Notes: generated from the letters alone by a model not told the origin. 64,000 nt of DNA from Merluccius polli (GCA_030340625.1 JAOPHQ010002295.1:62001-126000), one strand, 5' to 3'. Shown: positions 51,342 through 60,720, counted from the stretch's first letter. A program made the numbers and translations.

Positions 51342-52086
51342 GTGCTGCGCGATCGGGGGCGCCCCCCTGGTACGGCGCGATTGTTGAGGGGGGGGGAGAA
51401 GTAATCGATTGATTGACGTAGGCAGAGACGTAGGTGAGGGCAGATTCAGATTCCAGACTCAGATTTCCACAAAAAGTAGGCTAGACTATTTCATAATATA
51501 TTTAACATTATTTGCGTTTTATTATATTATAGTTCACTTTACATTCCCATTAACTTTTTGTTGGTAATTATAGCACAAAATGCATCCAACATTAAGTTAA
51601 GACTGCATCTGCTGGAGTATAACGGGAAATCAGAGTACTTCCGGTTTAACACGAGTTTTACTACGAATCAGCTGAACCTGTGTCGGTCAGTACACAGCAA
51701 TCAGGTTTAACTTCGTGCGCAGCTGCGTGTTAAACTCCAAAACCTCCGGTTTACGGAGTACGGTTTTAAACCGCAGCGCAGCTAACGCAATGCTAACTGA
51801 CAGAGCAATTGCCCCATTATTTTCAGTAGGCTACTTAATATGAATTATAGCCTACTCATGATTCATGATTATCATGACTAAAGACTAAATATCCTAGCCT
51901 AGAACTCTAGACACCCCCTAGCGGCAGCAAATGTATTTGGCAGCTAGGTAGGTCTAGCACGGCTCCGTCGGCTTTTTGGTGCTGGAAACACAAAGTATGT
52001 CTGACCAATCACAGCGTGAGGGGCGGAGTCGGAAGCCGGGCTACCATGACGACAGAGTTGCGACGGTTCCGTGTTAGAGGTAAACA

Positions 52087-52228
52087 ATGGCCGCTGCTGC
52101 TGGCGAAGGGCTGTCTTTCCACTCGGCTTTGGCCGCGACTCTTCCAAGACTTGAAGTTAACATTTTATTTGAGAAAAGAACAAAGAACGGCACTGAAGTC
52201 TTTCCTCGAAAAGAAATATGTATTCTGA
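52087..52228 (+). pseudogene. possible RecQ-like helicase 5' fragment, frameshifted
   Basis: ATG at 52087 opens MAAAAGEGLSFHSALAAT, then a +1/-1 shift leads into LRKEQRTALKSFLEKKYVF and a stop. The second part resembles the KxEQxxALxxFLxxKDVF segment that precedes the ATP-binding motif in RecQ-like helicases found repeatedly in fish genomes. The ATP-binding motif itself is absent. Weak, short evidence. Confidence 0.35.
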
Positions 52229-52597
52229 GTTTTGATTAATTTAAGGTGACCAGATTTCTGAAATTAATATCGGGGACATTTTCAATGCGGCGGTGAAAAA
52301 TCATTAAATATTATCATTATGAAATAAAAAACTGGGACAAGTACTTTTTCATGCATTTTAACCAGCTTTTACTACACAAAAGGTTGCAATCAAACAACAT
52401 GACATCACCAACCATCCATCCACTGAGGAAGACAAAAATATCAATATAAAAAAAAAGAAGTTTCTACTCGCAACTGAATACTGAACTGATGGGTCACATT
52501 ACTGTGATCTCCTCATTCCTCCGCCTCAGGAGCCTGGGTAGAACAAGAGCAGTTCGGTCTTCAGTTCAGATAAACAATCATACTTACTTTAACGTTA

Positions 52598-52599
52598 CA

Positions 52600-52639
<40 letters not shown>
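52598..52639. repeat. (AC)n microsatellite
   Basis: About 20 AC units inside the outer nested element. Confidence 0.95.
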
Positions 52640-52642
<3 letters not shown>

Positions 52643-53064
52643 TTCTGCCAGTTACACAAAATAAATGAGTTCATACACAACATACCATTCATGGCGGCCG
52701 CTGGTCTCCTTTTCTGTCCTTTTTGCCGCCTCTAGATTGTGTTGTTGACGCTGCTGCGTCTGTACGTCATACGACGTCTTCTCTGGCAATGCGTTAAATG
52801 GCTACCGTAATAACTGGTGTTTGAGTCTGCGCGCATTTTCCCCCCGTTCAGTGTCAATCGGGGACATTTTCGGGGACAGCTTTGACCGGGGACAGGTCAC
52901 ACAAAACGGGGACTGTCCCCGGAAATCGGGGACGTCTGGTAACCTTCTTCGTTGCTCTGATTGGTTGTAGCGCTATCCTATTGCGTGCAGAGGGAACTTG
53001 AAAGACAACCGTTTATCCCGCCCACACTGCCAATGGAGCTGAGCCAGTCTGGCTTGCCAGGCTA

Positions 53065-53668
53065 TAAATATCCTACTTTGCTACCTAATCGACCATTGCC
53101 TTGACTTAACAATGTAATTATCCAGAATGTGTTATGTTGTGCATTTGAAAAGCAGGCTATACTTTTTTTTAAACTTTTGACATTTGCAAATGCAAATGTA
53201 AAGGTAAGGGTCAGGGTAAAGCCAACAACAGACGGTAGGCGTATACTCGCAGTATGCAGAGCAGATGCAGTTGTATTTCCTGATCCTCCGCAGTCACATT
53301 TCCTGAATGGCCGCATAACCTGTTGGCACCTGTCTGCTCCTCCTCAGTCCCTCCATAGTCTCCTCTCAGTCCCTCCATAGTCTCCTCCTCAGTCCCTCCA
53401 TAGTCTCCTCCTCAGTCCCTCCATAGTCTCCTCCTCAGTCCCTCCATAGTCTCCTCCTCAGTCCCTCCATAGTCTCATCCTCAGTCCCTCCATAGGCTCC
53501 TCTCAGTCCCTCCATAGGCTCCTCCTCAGTCCCTCCATAGGCTCCTCCTCAGTCCCTCCATAGTCTCCTCCTCAGTCCCTCCATAGGCTCCTCTCAGTCC
53601 CTCCATAGGCTCCTCTCAGTCCCAGTCTGCCAAGTACAGTAGAAGTAGTTGGTAGTACAGTACATGCG
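53065..53668 (+). promoter_or_regulatory. 5' flank of cmas B (putative promoter/5' UTR)
   Basis: About 600 bp; half of it is the CCTCAGTCCCTCCATAG minisatellite, which ends some 45 bases before the ATG. No TATA box near the start. The transcription start is unknown. Confidence 0.35.
53341..53630. repeat. minisatellite CTCAGTCCCTCCATAG(T/G)CTC, 12 full units plus a partial one
   Basis: Units of 18-21 bp differ by presence of CTC and by T/G after CCATAG. It lies immediately upstream of the cmas B start codon, so it may be promoter or 5' UTR. Confidence 0.93.
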
Positions 53669-53904
53669 ATGGATGCAACAACTGCACCGCAAACCCAGGT
53701 CAGGCCAGGGACGGACGACCACCAGGGTGGTGGTGGTGGTGCTAATGGTGCTGATGGTGGGAAGAAGAAGAGACACGTCGCAGCGTTGGTCCTGGCGAGG
53801 GGAGGCAGCAAGGGCATCCCCCTGAAGAACATCAAGATGCTGGCTGGGGTCCCCCTGGTGGGCTGGGTGCTGAGGGCCGCCAAGGACTCGCACATGTTTG
53901 ACAG
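53669..53904 (+). CDS. cmas: cmas B exon 1 (residues 1-79)
   Basis: ATG at 53669 has G at -3 and G at +4. The exon encodes MDATTAPQTQVRPGTD, a Gly stretch, KKKRHVAALVLARGGS and KDSHMFD, ending before GTGAGC. Confidence 0.93.
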
Positions 53905-56900
53905 GTGAGCTGCATTTTATTTTATTTATTTCAATTTCTTTTTAATGCACAGCACACATGATGAGCCTACGAAGGTTGACATGAGTGAGCATAACCGATG
54001 TTAAATCTCTTTCCTTTCCTTATCAAAGTGTTACATAACCACATACCTGTGTTACATTAGTAACACAGGATATATATGGATATAGGTAGGATATAGGTAT
54101 TAAACCTTCTTGCCCTTTTGGGGGGGGGGGGGCTTGGGGTTAGGGGTGGTGTCGTAAAAATGTGTGGCCTGCTGTGGAGCCCTGTGAAGGACTTGTGAAG
54201 CAAAGTTATTATCACGTTACATGACTCTGGGCAACTGCCAGGTCCAACTGGTTAATCTTGTCTTGTCTGTTGGGCTTGTTTGCCTTGTTTAGTTGAAGAA
54301 TAGCAAGTCAATTTGCATGACATAAGAGAAGGTAGACCTATTTCCCACTATTTGATCAAATGCACCTTTACGACATGGGGGCAAAAACAAAACTTGTAAC
54401 TTAAAATGTAGGGGTTTGAACCAATAACCTTACACACCCTATCCATGACACCATCCGAAATGTTTTGTCATTTCGGATTACTCAGCGGGTTAACATACGG
54501 TTATTAATTACATCCCAATTCATCTCTTTTTGTCTCCCCAGCGTGTGGGTATCTACGGACCATGATGAGATAGAGAAAGTGGCGAGGGCCTGGGGGGCCC
54601 AAGTCCACCGCAGGAGCCCAGAAGTGTCCAGAGACTCCTCCAGTTCTGTGGAGACCATCCGGGAGTTCGTACAGCTCAACCCAGGTACCGTATTATGTAA
54701 ACAAACGTATGGAACTAGATCATCCTTAAGTCCAGATAAATAGTGACTCCTAAGGTATCCGTCTTCTGTTACTTCTCCAGATTTCTTCCCTCTAGGTTTT
54801 CTTTTTCCTTTTACTGTAGGATGGGGGTGTCGTCTAACATGGACCTAACAGATCTTCTCACAGAGCGTATCGCCAGAGCCGTTTCTTGCTATATGCGGAC
54901 TATGCGGCAGTATAGGGCCCCGCCCACCAACCCCCCCCCCCCGGCACCACCGCCGGCACCGACTCTATCCTCGTTGTTTTTCCACAGAGGTGGATGTGAT
55001 CTGCAACATCCAGGCCACCTCGCCCTGCCTCCACCCGTTCCACGTGAAGGAAGCCCTGGAGAAGATCACCCTGCTGGGCTACGACTCGGTCTTCTCTGTG
55101 GTCCGGAGGCACCAGTTCCGCTGGCAGGAGGCCAAGCAGGATAGTAAGCACACCCGGAGATCAAATATTTGACTGGTTAATTATTTGACTTGGCCAACAT
55201 CATTTAAAGGTGCGCTATGCAACTCGGTTATTCCTCCGCTGTTTCTGGGTTTTCGCCGGAATTGGGCTCGCATTTCTCACTATAGAGCTCCCCCTGCAGC
55301 TTCGGAATAGGCCTACAACACTGTCGTAAAAACTCATTGACGATGCCCCCCACCCCCCACTTCGATAAATAAATAGTAATACACAACGAGAACCTGGATT
55401 CGGACCGCAAACAAACATGTGTGGTAGCAAGTCACTGCTAGGATAAACCCTCACTAGCTAGCAAGCTAGCCATGAAGCAACCAAGCTAAACACATACAGG
55501 GCTCACAATAAAACGGTCGAGCAAAACACATCGTTCAACAGACTCTCAAACCACATTACAAAAACGAAGTTCACCCAAGGGTAGGCTACTTACAATTTCA
55601 GCAGCAAGACAGCCAAGTCGGCGTCCGTTTTGCATTCTTCCGAGTCTCTCAGTTGACGCCATTCCGCATAAGCTCGCCCTATGTTCACTCGTGTCTGGTT
55701 TCTTTGTTTATCATAATCCTTTCTCTTATTCTTCGATTCCTCCGACCTTCCCCTCTTGGGTCTTGATGGATCCATAGTGGATTTGTCGATTGATCCAGAA
55801 TTGCCTTGCAACTGACTCTTTATATTCAGCCGGACCCATGTTTGGCACCCCCGCCCAGGTCTACCGTAAAGCAGTGAAACTACAATCTGACTACATTTTC
55901 GATGCGCGAATGGATACTTCCGCTGCGTCACATCCGTAAGTGGCCGGGACGGCCACATGAAGTTGCATGTTCTGTTTTTCCGCGGGGACCCAACAGGGGG
56001 AGATGAAACACCCACCAAACAACCCAGAAAGTGTTGTAGAACGATCAGAACGACTCTCAACCTGCATGGTTAAGGTTATTTTTGATAAACGAGTTGCATA
56101 GTGCTTCTTTAAAATTGTCCATGTTATGCTTTATTTATTTAAATATTTAAAATCATTGCTCGTAATAATGTTTTTAGGGTTTTTTTGTAAAGCAAAGCCA
56201 AACACCTGGCAGACAATGAACACATTACTTGAATGCAGCAACGCAACATTTTTTAAGCACAATCAATGCATGGTTTTCTCTTTTCTGCCCTGAACCGTCC
56301 ACTCCGTCCTCGGTAGCCAACGAGATGACCTTTCCCCTGAACATCATCCCGGCCAAAAGACCTCGGCGCCAGGACTGGGACGGGGAGCTCTGTGAGAACG
56401 GATCCTTTTACTGCAGCACCAAAGACATCTTCAAGCAGCATGGCTCTCTGCAGGTTCGAGTCTGTTGTTGGAAAGGGGTCGTCATGAAGCGACTCCTACT
56501 CTTACTGCCACAATTGACCATCCAAAACAACTTAGTAAATTCAGATACATGTCATCATCATGTGACTAAATTCACCTTGACAATATAATCTCTTTATTGT
56601 GAAAATAGAATTATTGTAGATTTTGTATTAAGTTCTCCTCACTTTTAAATACAACTCCATTCAATACTAGTGCCATACTATAATACACGCATCTTCTTTC
56701 CTTGTGTTTCCTTCGTCCAGGGGGGAAAGATATGCTATTACGAGATGTTGCCCGAGTACAGCGTGGACATTGACGTCGACATCGACTGGCCGGTAGCTGA
56801 ACAGAGAGTTTTAAGGTGCGTGATGCAGGTTAGGCCAACAGCTGAGGTCTCTTTACAGAACGATGCGATGCAAAGATAGGTGAAGATGTTTTTTTAGTCA

Positions 56901-58684
56901 TTTATTTATAGATTCAATTTTAGCTGTGCTGAATGTGTATTTGTTGTTGGTATGGTAACCCTGTGCTTGTTGTACACATTGTGTGTACAACAAGCTGCTC
57001 AAACAAACTGCCCCTAGTGAACTGCATAAAGGTGTGTGTGTCGTATTGTATTACTGGATGCTTGTGAAACCCCAAACTATTTTTTTCGAGTGGATATTTT
57101 ACACTTTTAGCCTTTTGACCTCAGGCGGTTTTGGCTGTGATGATTGTTCTCATGGTGGATGTTTGTGCCTAACTCTGCTTTAAATATGTGTTATTATGAG
57201 GGGGGCTGTTATCCTCAAGCTAATATGGCATCAGGAATAAGCCATAAGACACATTACATTTGAAGAATATTGATAATGTATTAACCGTTTTAGAGTTTGC
57301 AAGATATACTGCTAAACGGTTATACATTTATAGTAGAATACAAAAAGAAAGAAGAAATTCAATAATTGGCCTTATTTATCTGTGCCCTATCTGTGCACGT
57401 GCCTGCACCCATGTGTGATAGATGAGCCAACCGGTTGGTACAGCCCACTAGGTAGGCTGGTATAGGGTTATCTGAACATGGTGGACAACTCCCAAGATGT
57501 GATGCCACTATCACACCAACATCACAGAATAACTATTGGCCCTTTACCACTTTTTTTGTTTATTCTCTCTGTCCACCCCCCCCCCCCCCCCCCCCCCCAT
57601 CCCATCCCACCAGATATGGTTACTTTGGCCAGGACAAGCCCGAGGTGGTGCAGCTGATGTTTTGTCTCGTCACCGGCTGTCTGACGGACGGCCAGACGAT
57701 TATCTCAGGGTCCGGAGGAGAGATGGTGCACACGAACGCCAGGGACCTCACGGGCCTCCGCATCCTGAAGAGGGAAGGAGTGGAGGTACAAGCAGACCAC
57801 TGCTGAAATTGTGCTCAATTAATCCATCGTCCGCACCCATCATTGTTTAGCCAGAGTGCACCTCTCAGAGAGGAGTGTGTAGTGTGGTCGGTAAAAGCTA
57901 AACCTCGCCGCTTTTCCATGGTATTACTTACAATGCTCGGACCTATGTGGCCAAAAAATGTTAAACCCACATGAAAAATACATTGAAAGGATAAGCCATG
58001 TATTACAAAAATAACAGAGACCCACGTTTGTTTTGTATTATTCAGTCAGCCCTGTTCCCTAGACACACTTCCACTTTGGGAGTCAACTACCACTCAATCG
58101 CTGCTGTCCCTGTGTTCACCACCAGGTGGTGCTGTTGCTGGCGTATGACGACCACATGTCTAAAACGCTGTCTGACAAACTGGCAGAGAGGACCGGCTGC
58201 GAGGTCAGGCAGGTGGGACCAGAGCCCCTGGACGATGTGATGAAGTGGAAAGAGGAGAGAGGACTGGACTGGAAAGTGGTGGCGTTCATGGGTAAAAAAA
58301 AAAAAAAGTGTCCTTATTTATTTTAATTGTTTTGTCTTCTATTATTGCCCATGAGTTTTAGAGCACAATGATGCCAGGAAAGAAATGGTCTTGGAAGTGT
58401 TTTATTTGCTTCATTATGGCGTTAGAAGTGTAGTGAAAAATGGTAAAAACTGGTTTTACTATTGAAATTGTGTACACACATTTACTGGTGTCAATTTTAG
58501 TTTTGTCTTGCCCTTTTGGGTGCTTGGGTTAGGGGGCGTCGTAAAATGTGTGGCCTGTGAAACCCTTTGAGACTGTAACTGCGATTAAGGGCTATACAAA
58601 TAACATTGACTTGACTTGAATAAGCCTACTGTCATCACAGGGACATTGTGGTCCGCTACAATTACTTATTGTCTTTGTCCTTCC

Positions 58685-58777
<93 letters not shown>

Positions 58778-58990
58778 TCAGGTTTTGACGAGCCGGACGT
58801 GGAGTGTCTGAAACTCGCCGGGCTCAGTGCCGCGCCTCAAGACGCGCCGGCGGTGGCAGCCGCCAAGTACACATGTCACGCGCGCAGTGGCCAGGGAGCA
58901 GTCAGGGAGTTTGTCGAACACATCCTCCTGCTCAAGAAGAAAGCCAAGTCTCAGATGGAGCAGGACCGCATCCACCGCAAACACTTCTGA
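53669..58990 (+). CDS. cmas: cmas copy B, N-acylneuraminate cytidylyltransferase (CMP-sialic acid synthetase), complete, 8 exons
   Basis: Join: 53669-53904, 54542-54684, 54988-55143, 56317-56453, 56721-56815, 57614-57785, 58126-58291, 58782-58990. This is 1314 bp, 437 aa, in frame throughout, with GT-AG junctions at the same codon positions as copy A. Same activity expected (CTP + sialic acid to CMP-sialic acid). Motifs: LARGGSKGIPLKN, WVSTDHDEI, QATSPCLHP, KRPRRQDWDGE, SVDIDVDIDWP. The C-terminal HAD-like domain has VTGCLTDG without the catalytic Asp. The N-terminus is short and Gly-rich (HQGGGGGANGADGGKKK) and lacks the ARKRPRLG and Glu run of copy A. Zebrafish also has two Cmas proteins, reported to differ in localisation and substrate preference; whether A and B correspond to those is unknown. 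Confidence 0.96.
53905..54541 (+). other. cmas B intron 1
   Basis: Contains a G14 run near 54120. A segment (54105-54190, TGTGTGGCCTG and GTCGTAAAAATG) is shared with 58505-58590 in intron 7. No gene seen. Confidence 0.6.
54542..54684 (+). CDS. cmas: cmas B exon 2 (residues 79-127)
   Basis: Acceptor CCCCAG and donor GTACCG. The exon encodes VWVSTDHDEIEKVARA through SSSVETIREFVQLNP. By hand count about 13 of 143 bases differ from copy A. Confidence 0.97.
54988..55143 (+). CDS. cmas: cmas B exon 3 (residues 127-178)
   Basis: Acceptor TTCCACAG and donor GTAAGC. The exon encodes VDVICNIQATSPCLHP through RRHQFRWQEAKQD. The first ~19 intron bases after the donor also match copy A. Confidence 0.97.
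55208..56108 (-). mobile_element. 901-bp TTAA-flanked DNA transposon derivative, copy 2, in cmas B intron 3
   Basis: TTAA at 55204-55207 and 56109-56112, with the same terminal inverted repeats as 36961-37854. The two copies are nearly identical along their whole length. Antisense to cmas B. Absent from the corresponding intron of copy A. Confidence 0.88.
55590..56060 (-). CDS. transposon-borne ORF, copy 2
   Basis: Same 156-codon frame as 37336-37806 with only a few substitutions (for example INGQ to IKSQ). The TAA stop is again inside a GTAAGT donor. Conserved NQTRVNIGRAYAEWRQLRD. Both copies staying open argues for recent mobility rather than function in the host. Confidence 0.5.
   Translation of the reverse strand: MRVVLIVLQHFLGCLVGVSSPPVGSPRKNRTCNFMWPSRPLTDVTQRKYPFAHRKCSQIVVSLLYGRPGRGCQTWVRLNIKSQLQGNSGSIDKSTMDPSRPKRGRSEESKNKRKDYDKQRNQTRVNIGRAYAEWRQLRDSEECKTDADLAVLLLKL
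56317..56453 (+). CDS. cmas: cmas B exon 4 (residues 179-224)
   Basis: Acceptor CGGTAG and donor GTTCGA. The exon encodes NEMTFPLNIIPAKRPR, RQDWDGELCENGSFYC and STKDIFKQHGSLQ. Much of its second half differs from copy A. Confidence 0.96.
56721..56815 (+). CDS. cmas: cmas B exon 5 (residues 225-256)
   Basis: Acceptor GTCCAG and donor GTGCGT. The exon encodes GGKICYYEMLPEYSVD then IDVDIDWPVAEQRVL. Confidence 0.96.
56965..56995. repeat. perfect 13-bp inverted repeat
   Basis: GCTTGTTGTACAC and its reverse complement with a 5-base loop, in cmas B intron 5. Confidence 0.75.
57576..57598. repeat. poly-C run (23 bases) in the cmas B exon 6 acceptor
   Basis: Lies 15 bases before the acceptor at 57612-57613. 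Copy A has a C16 run at the homologous place. Confidence 0.95.
57614..57785 (+). CDS. cmas: cmas B exon 6 (residues 256-313)
   Basis: Acceptor CCACCAG and donor GTACAA. The exon encodes YGYFGQDKPEVVQLMF, CLVTGCLTDGQT and RILKREGVE. Confidence 0.96.
58126..58291 (+). CDS. cmas: cmas B exon 7 (residues 314-369)
   Basis: Acceptor CACCAG and donor GTAAAA. The exon encodes VVLLLAYDDHMSKTLS through GLDWKVVAFM. It has one extra codon relative to copy A. Confidence 0.95.
58292..58781 (+). other. cmas B intron 7
   Basis: Contains a repeat piece shared with intron 1 (58505-58620) and the CT microsatellite that forms the polypyrimidine tract of exon 8. Confidence 0.7.
58689..58774. repeat. (CT)n microsatellite used as polypyrimidine tract of cmas B exon 8
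   Basis: About 43 CT units end seven bases before the acceptor AG. The homologous copy A site (plus 40874-40889) has only about seven CT units within the same GTCCTTCCTAT(C/T)CTCTC context. Confidence 0.97.
58782..58990 (+). CDS. cmas: cmas B exon 8 (residues 369-437, stop)
   Basis: The exon encodes FDEPDVECLKLAGLSA through QMEQDRIHRKHF and TGA (58988-58990). Lacks the VN pair of copy A. Confidence 0.96.
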
Positions 58991-59512
58991 CACTTCTTGT
59001 GTTGTATTGTTATGTTGTATTGTGTTTTGTGCTGAATTCATGATAATGAATGAAATAATACAGGACAAGCAACAATAGCTTGTATTATTTCATTGGGTTG
59101 CAGAGTCAAATGGCTGTGTGTGTCATGTGAGAAGTGAGGGACAATAGGCCAACCGCTTGGCCATTTTCCCCAAAGCAGTTTTGGGGTTAGAGGGTTTATT
59201 CTTTGTTTAACCATGTTAGTGTCATTGAGATTAAAATATATATACAATATATTTTATATATTTTTATATTTTGTGTTTATTCCCTTATTTAGAGCACACA
59301 CACACACACCCACACACACAGTTAATGATTGTTTTTACGATCAAACACAACTTTTGATAACAAAAACAAAAGTAAGACATCATTTGTGGTTGTAACTGGG
59401 AAAAAAGGAAGTTATTGTTTGTTGGCGTTTTTGACGACAAGAGCGTGAACAATTGCCTAGATATACGACGAGCGATGTCGCAGCGCAGAGGGGATGAGAG
59501 GTTATTTTTTCT
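58991..59512 (+). other. cmas B 3' flank
   Basis: No coding signal. The first polyadenylation-like hexamer seen is ATTAAA at 59230-59235, followed by a T/GT-rich stretch. Confidence 0.4.
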
Positions 59513-59712
59513 AACCCAATACCTAAACTTAACCATCTCGAACCCAATACCTAAACTTAACCATCTCGAACCCAATACCTAAACTTAACCCCCAATACCT
59601 AAACTTAACCATCTCTAACCCAATACCTAAACTTAACCATCTCTAACCCAATACCTAAACTTAACCCCCAATACCTAAACTTAACCATCTCTAACCCAAT
59701 ACCTACACTTCA
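59513..59712. repeat. minisatellite CCAATACCTAAACTTAACCA
   Basis: About eight units of ~25 bp (AACCCAATACCTAAACTTAA, then CCATCTC), two of them shortened to CCCCAATACCTAAACTTAA. Confidence 0.93.
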
Positions 59713-60073
59713 CAGTTTCTAACCTAACAGAGGACAGGCTGTGATTGGGCCAATTTGTGAACAGCGGGCTCAGTGGCACAGTGGACACACGGGTAATTTG
59801 TTGCTGACCGTAGGTCTGGAAAAAGTTCAACTTATTGTCTACTATTGATGAAAATTACTGTGGCTTAAGTGCAGTGCCCAAGTGCACAACTGAAGATGTC
59901 CTTTTAATTGGGACACGTTGTGTGGGTTCTGATTGGGGGCGTGTCCTGACATTTGACTAATCGTGATTAAAGCTGTGCTTTGTCTTTTCTGTAACATCAG
60001 CGGCTAAGCTAAAACTGGCTCAGCATCGAACCTAACTGTTGGTCTGCAGACACAGCAGAATGCCTTTTAAGTT

Positions 60074-60105
<32 letters not shown>

Positions 60106-60489
60106 AGTAGGTCAGTTGTGTTTTCCGGCAGGCGTTGAACCTATCACCCTTCTTCCATTATGTCAAACTGTGCTATCCAAAGATGGAGCAGCATGGTGTT
60201 TAAGTCTGACATACATGGCCTACATGCATTGAGACAAAGAAAGGGGTGAGATACACAGATACACAGGCGTACCTGACTGCTGCTGAGTCATTCAACGTCA
60301 CGGAAAAGAAAAGGGAGACTAGAGAAATAAAAATAGTGCCCAAGCGCAATGATGCACCGGTTCACACCGACGTCTCTCCATCCGTCCTCGCGAAAGTCCG
60401 CGTGACGTTGGGGCACAACACCCTCGCATCTTCACATCCCTCCATTCACACTCCCATTGAGCAGCACACAATGGGAGAAACCATTCACA

Positions 60490-60720
60490 GGGGCTGGGAA
60501 AGTCAAATGTATTTGTGTAGCAGCCCAATTTCACAATGACACGTCTCAACAGGCTTTACATGCCCCCGCATTTCAGCACCTCCTGACCTAAACCTTCATG
60601 AAGATGAGGAAAAACTCCCGATAACAAAACCTATGTAGGAAAAGAACGAAATAAACCTCAGAAGGGCAATTCAACGAAGGATCCCCCCAACCAGGATGGC
60701 CAGGAGTGCAGTAGGTGCTG
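60490..60720. mobile_element. old retroelement 3' region
   Basis: AGCAGCCCAATTTCACAATG, AGGCTTTACATGCCCC, GAGGAAAAACTCCCGATAAC, GAAATAAACCTCAGAAGGGC and GGATCCCCCCAACCAGGATG follow the order of a common teleost LINE/SINE 3' domain. Related sequence may continue to about 61380. Confidence 0.45.

Larger units (their letters stand above)
50494..51815 (-). mobile_element. innermost nested element, 1.32 kb, with ATT flanks
   Basis: GGGGCAATTGCTCTG at 50494-50508 is perfectly inverted at 51801-51815. ATT flanks both ends (50491-50493, 51816-51818). Subterminal GTTTAACACG/TTTTAAAC motifs recur on both sides. It carries a Myb/SANT-like ORF and a GT-G tract (51301-51341). It may be a PIF-Harbinger-like derivative, since such elements carry a separate Myb-like gene. 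Confidence 0.65.
50124..51955. mobile_element. middle nested inverted-repeat pair
   Basis: The left side carries GATCTACCTAGCTGCCAAAT (three tandem copies at about 50125, 50172, 50214) and GGGGGTGTCTAGAGTTCTAG (50236-50255). The right side (51896-51954) carries both blocks inverted in the same order. Confidence 0.65.
50095..53064. mobile_element. outermost of three nested inverted-repeat structures between the two cmas genes
   Basis: TAGCCTGGCAAGCCAGAC (50095-50112) is matched exactly in inverted orientation at 53047-53064, with TA at both outer ends. Only these 18 bases match. The block contains the two further inverted-repeat pairs listed separately, a possible helicase-like fragment and an AC microsatellite. 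No intact transposase. Superfamily not determined. Confidence 0.65.
56816..57613 (+). other. cmas B intron 5
   Basis: Holds the 56965-56995 hairpin and, just before the acceptor, a C23 run (57576-57598). No gene seen. Confidence 0.65.

Noticed and set aside
53572..53895. Minus-strand ORFs of about 100 codons over cmas B exon 1
   Set aside because: Antisense shadows of the exon and the minisatellite.
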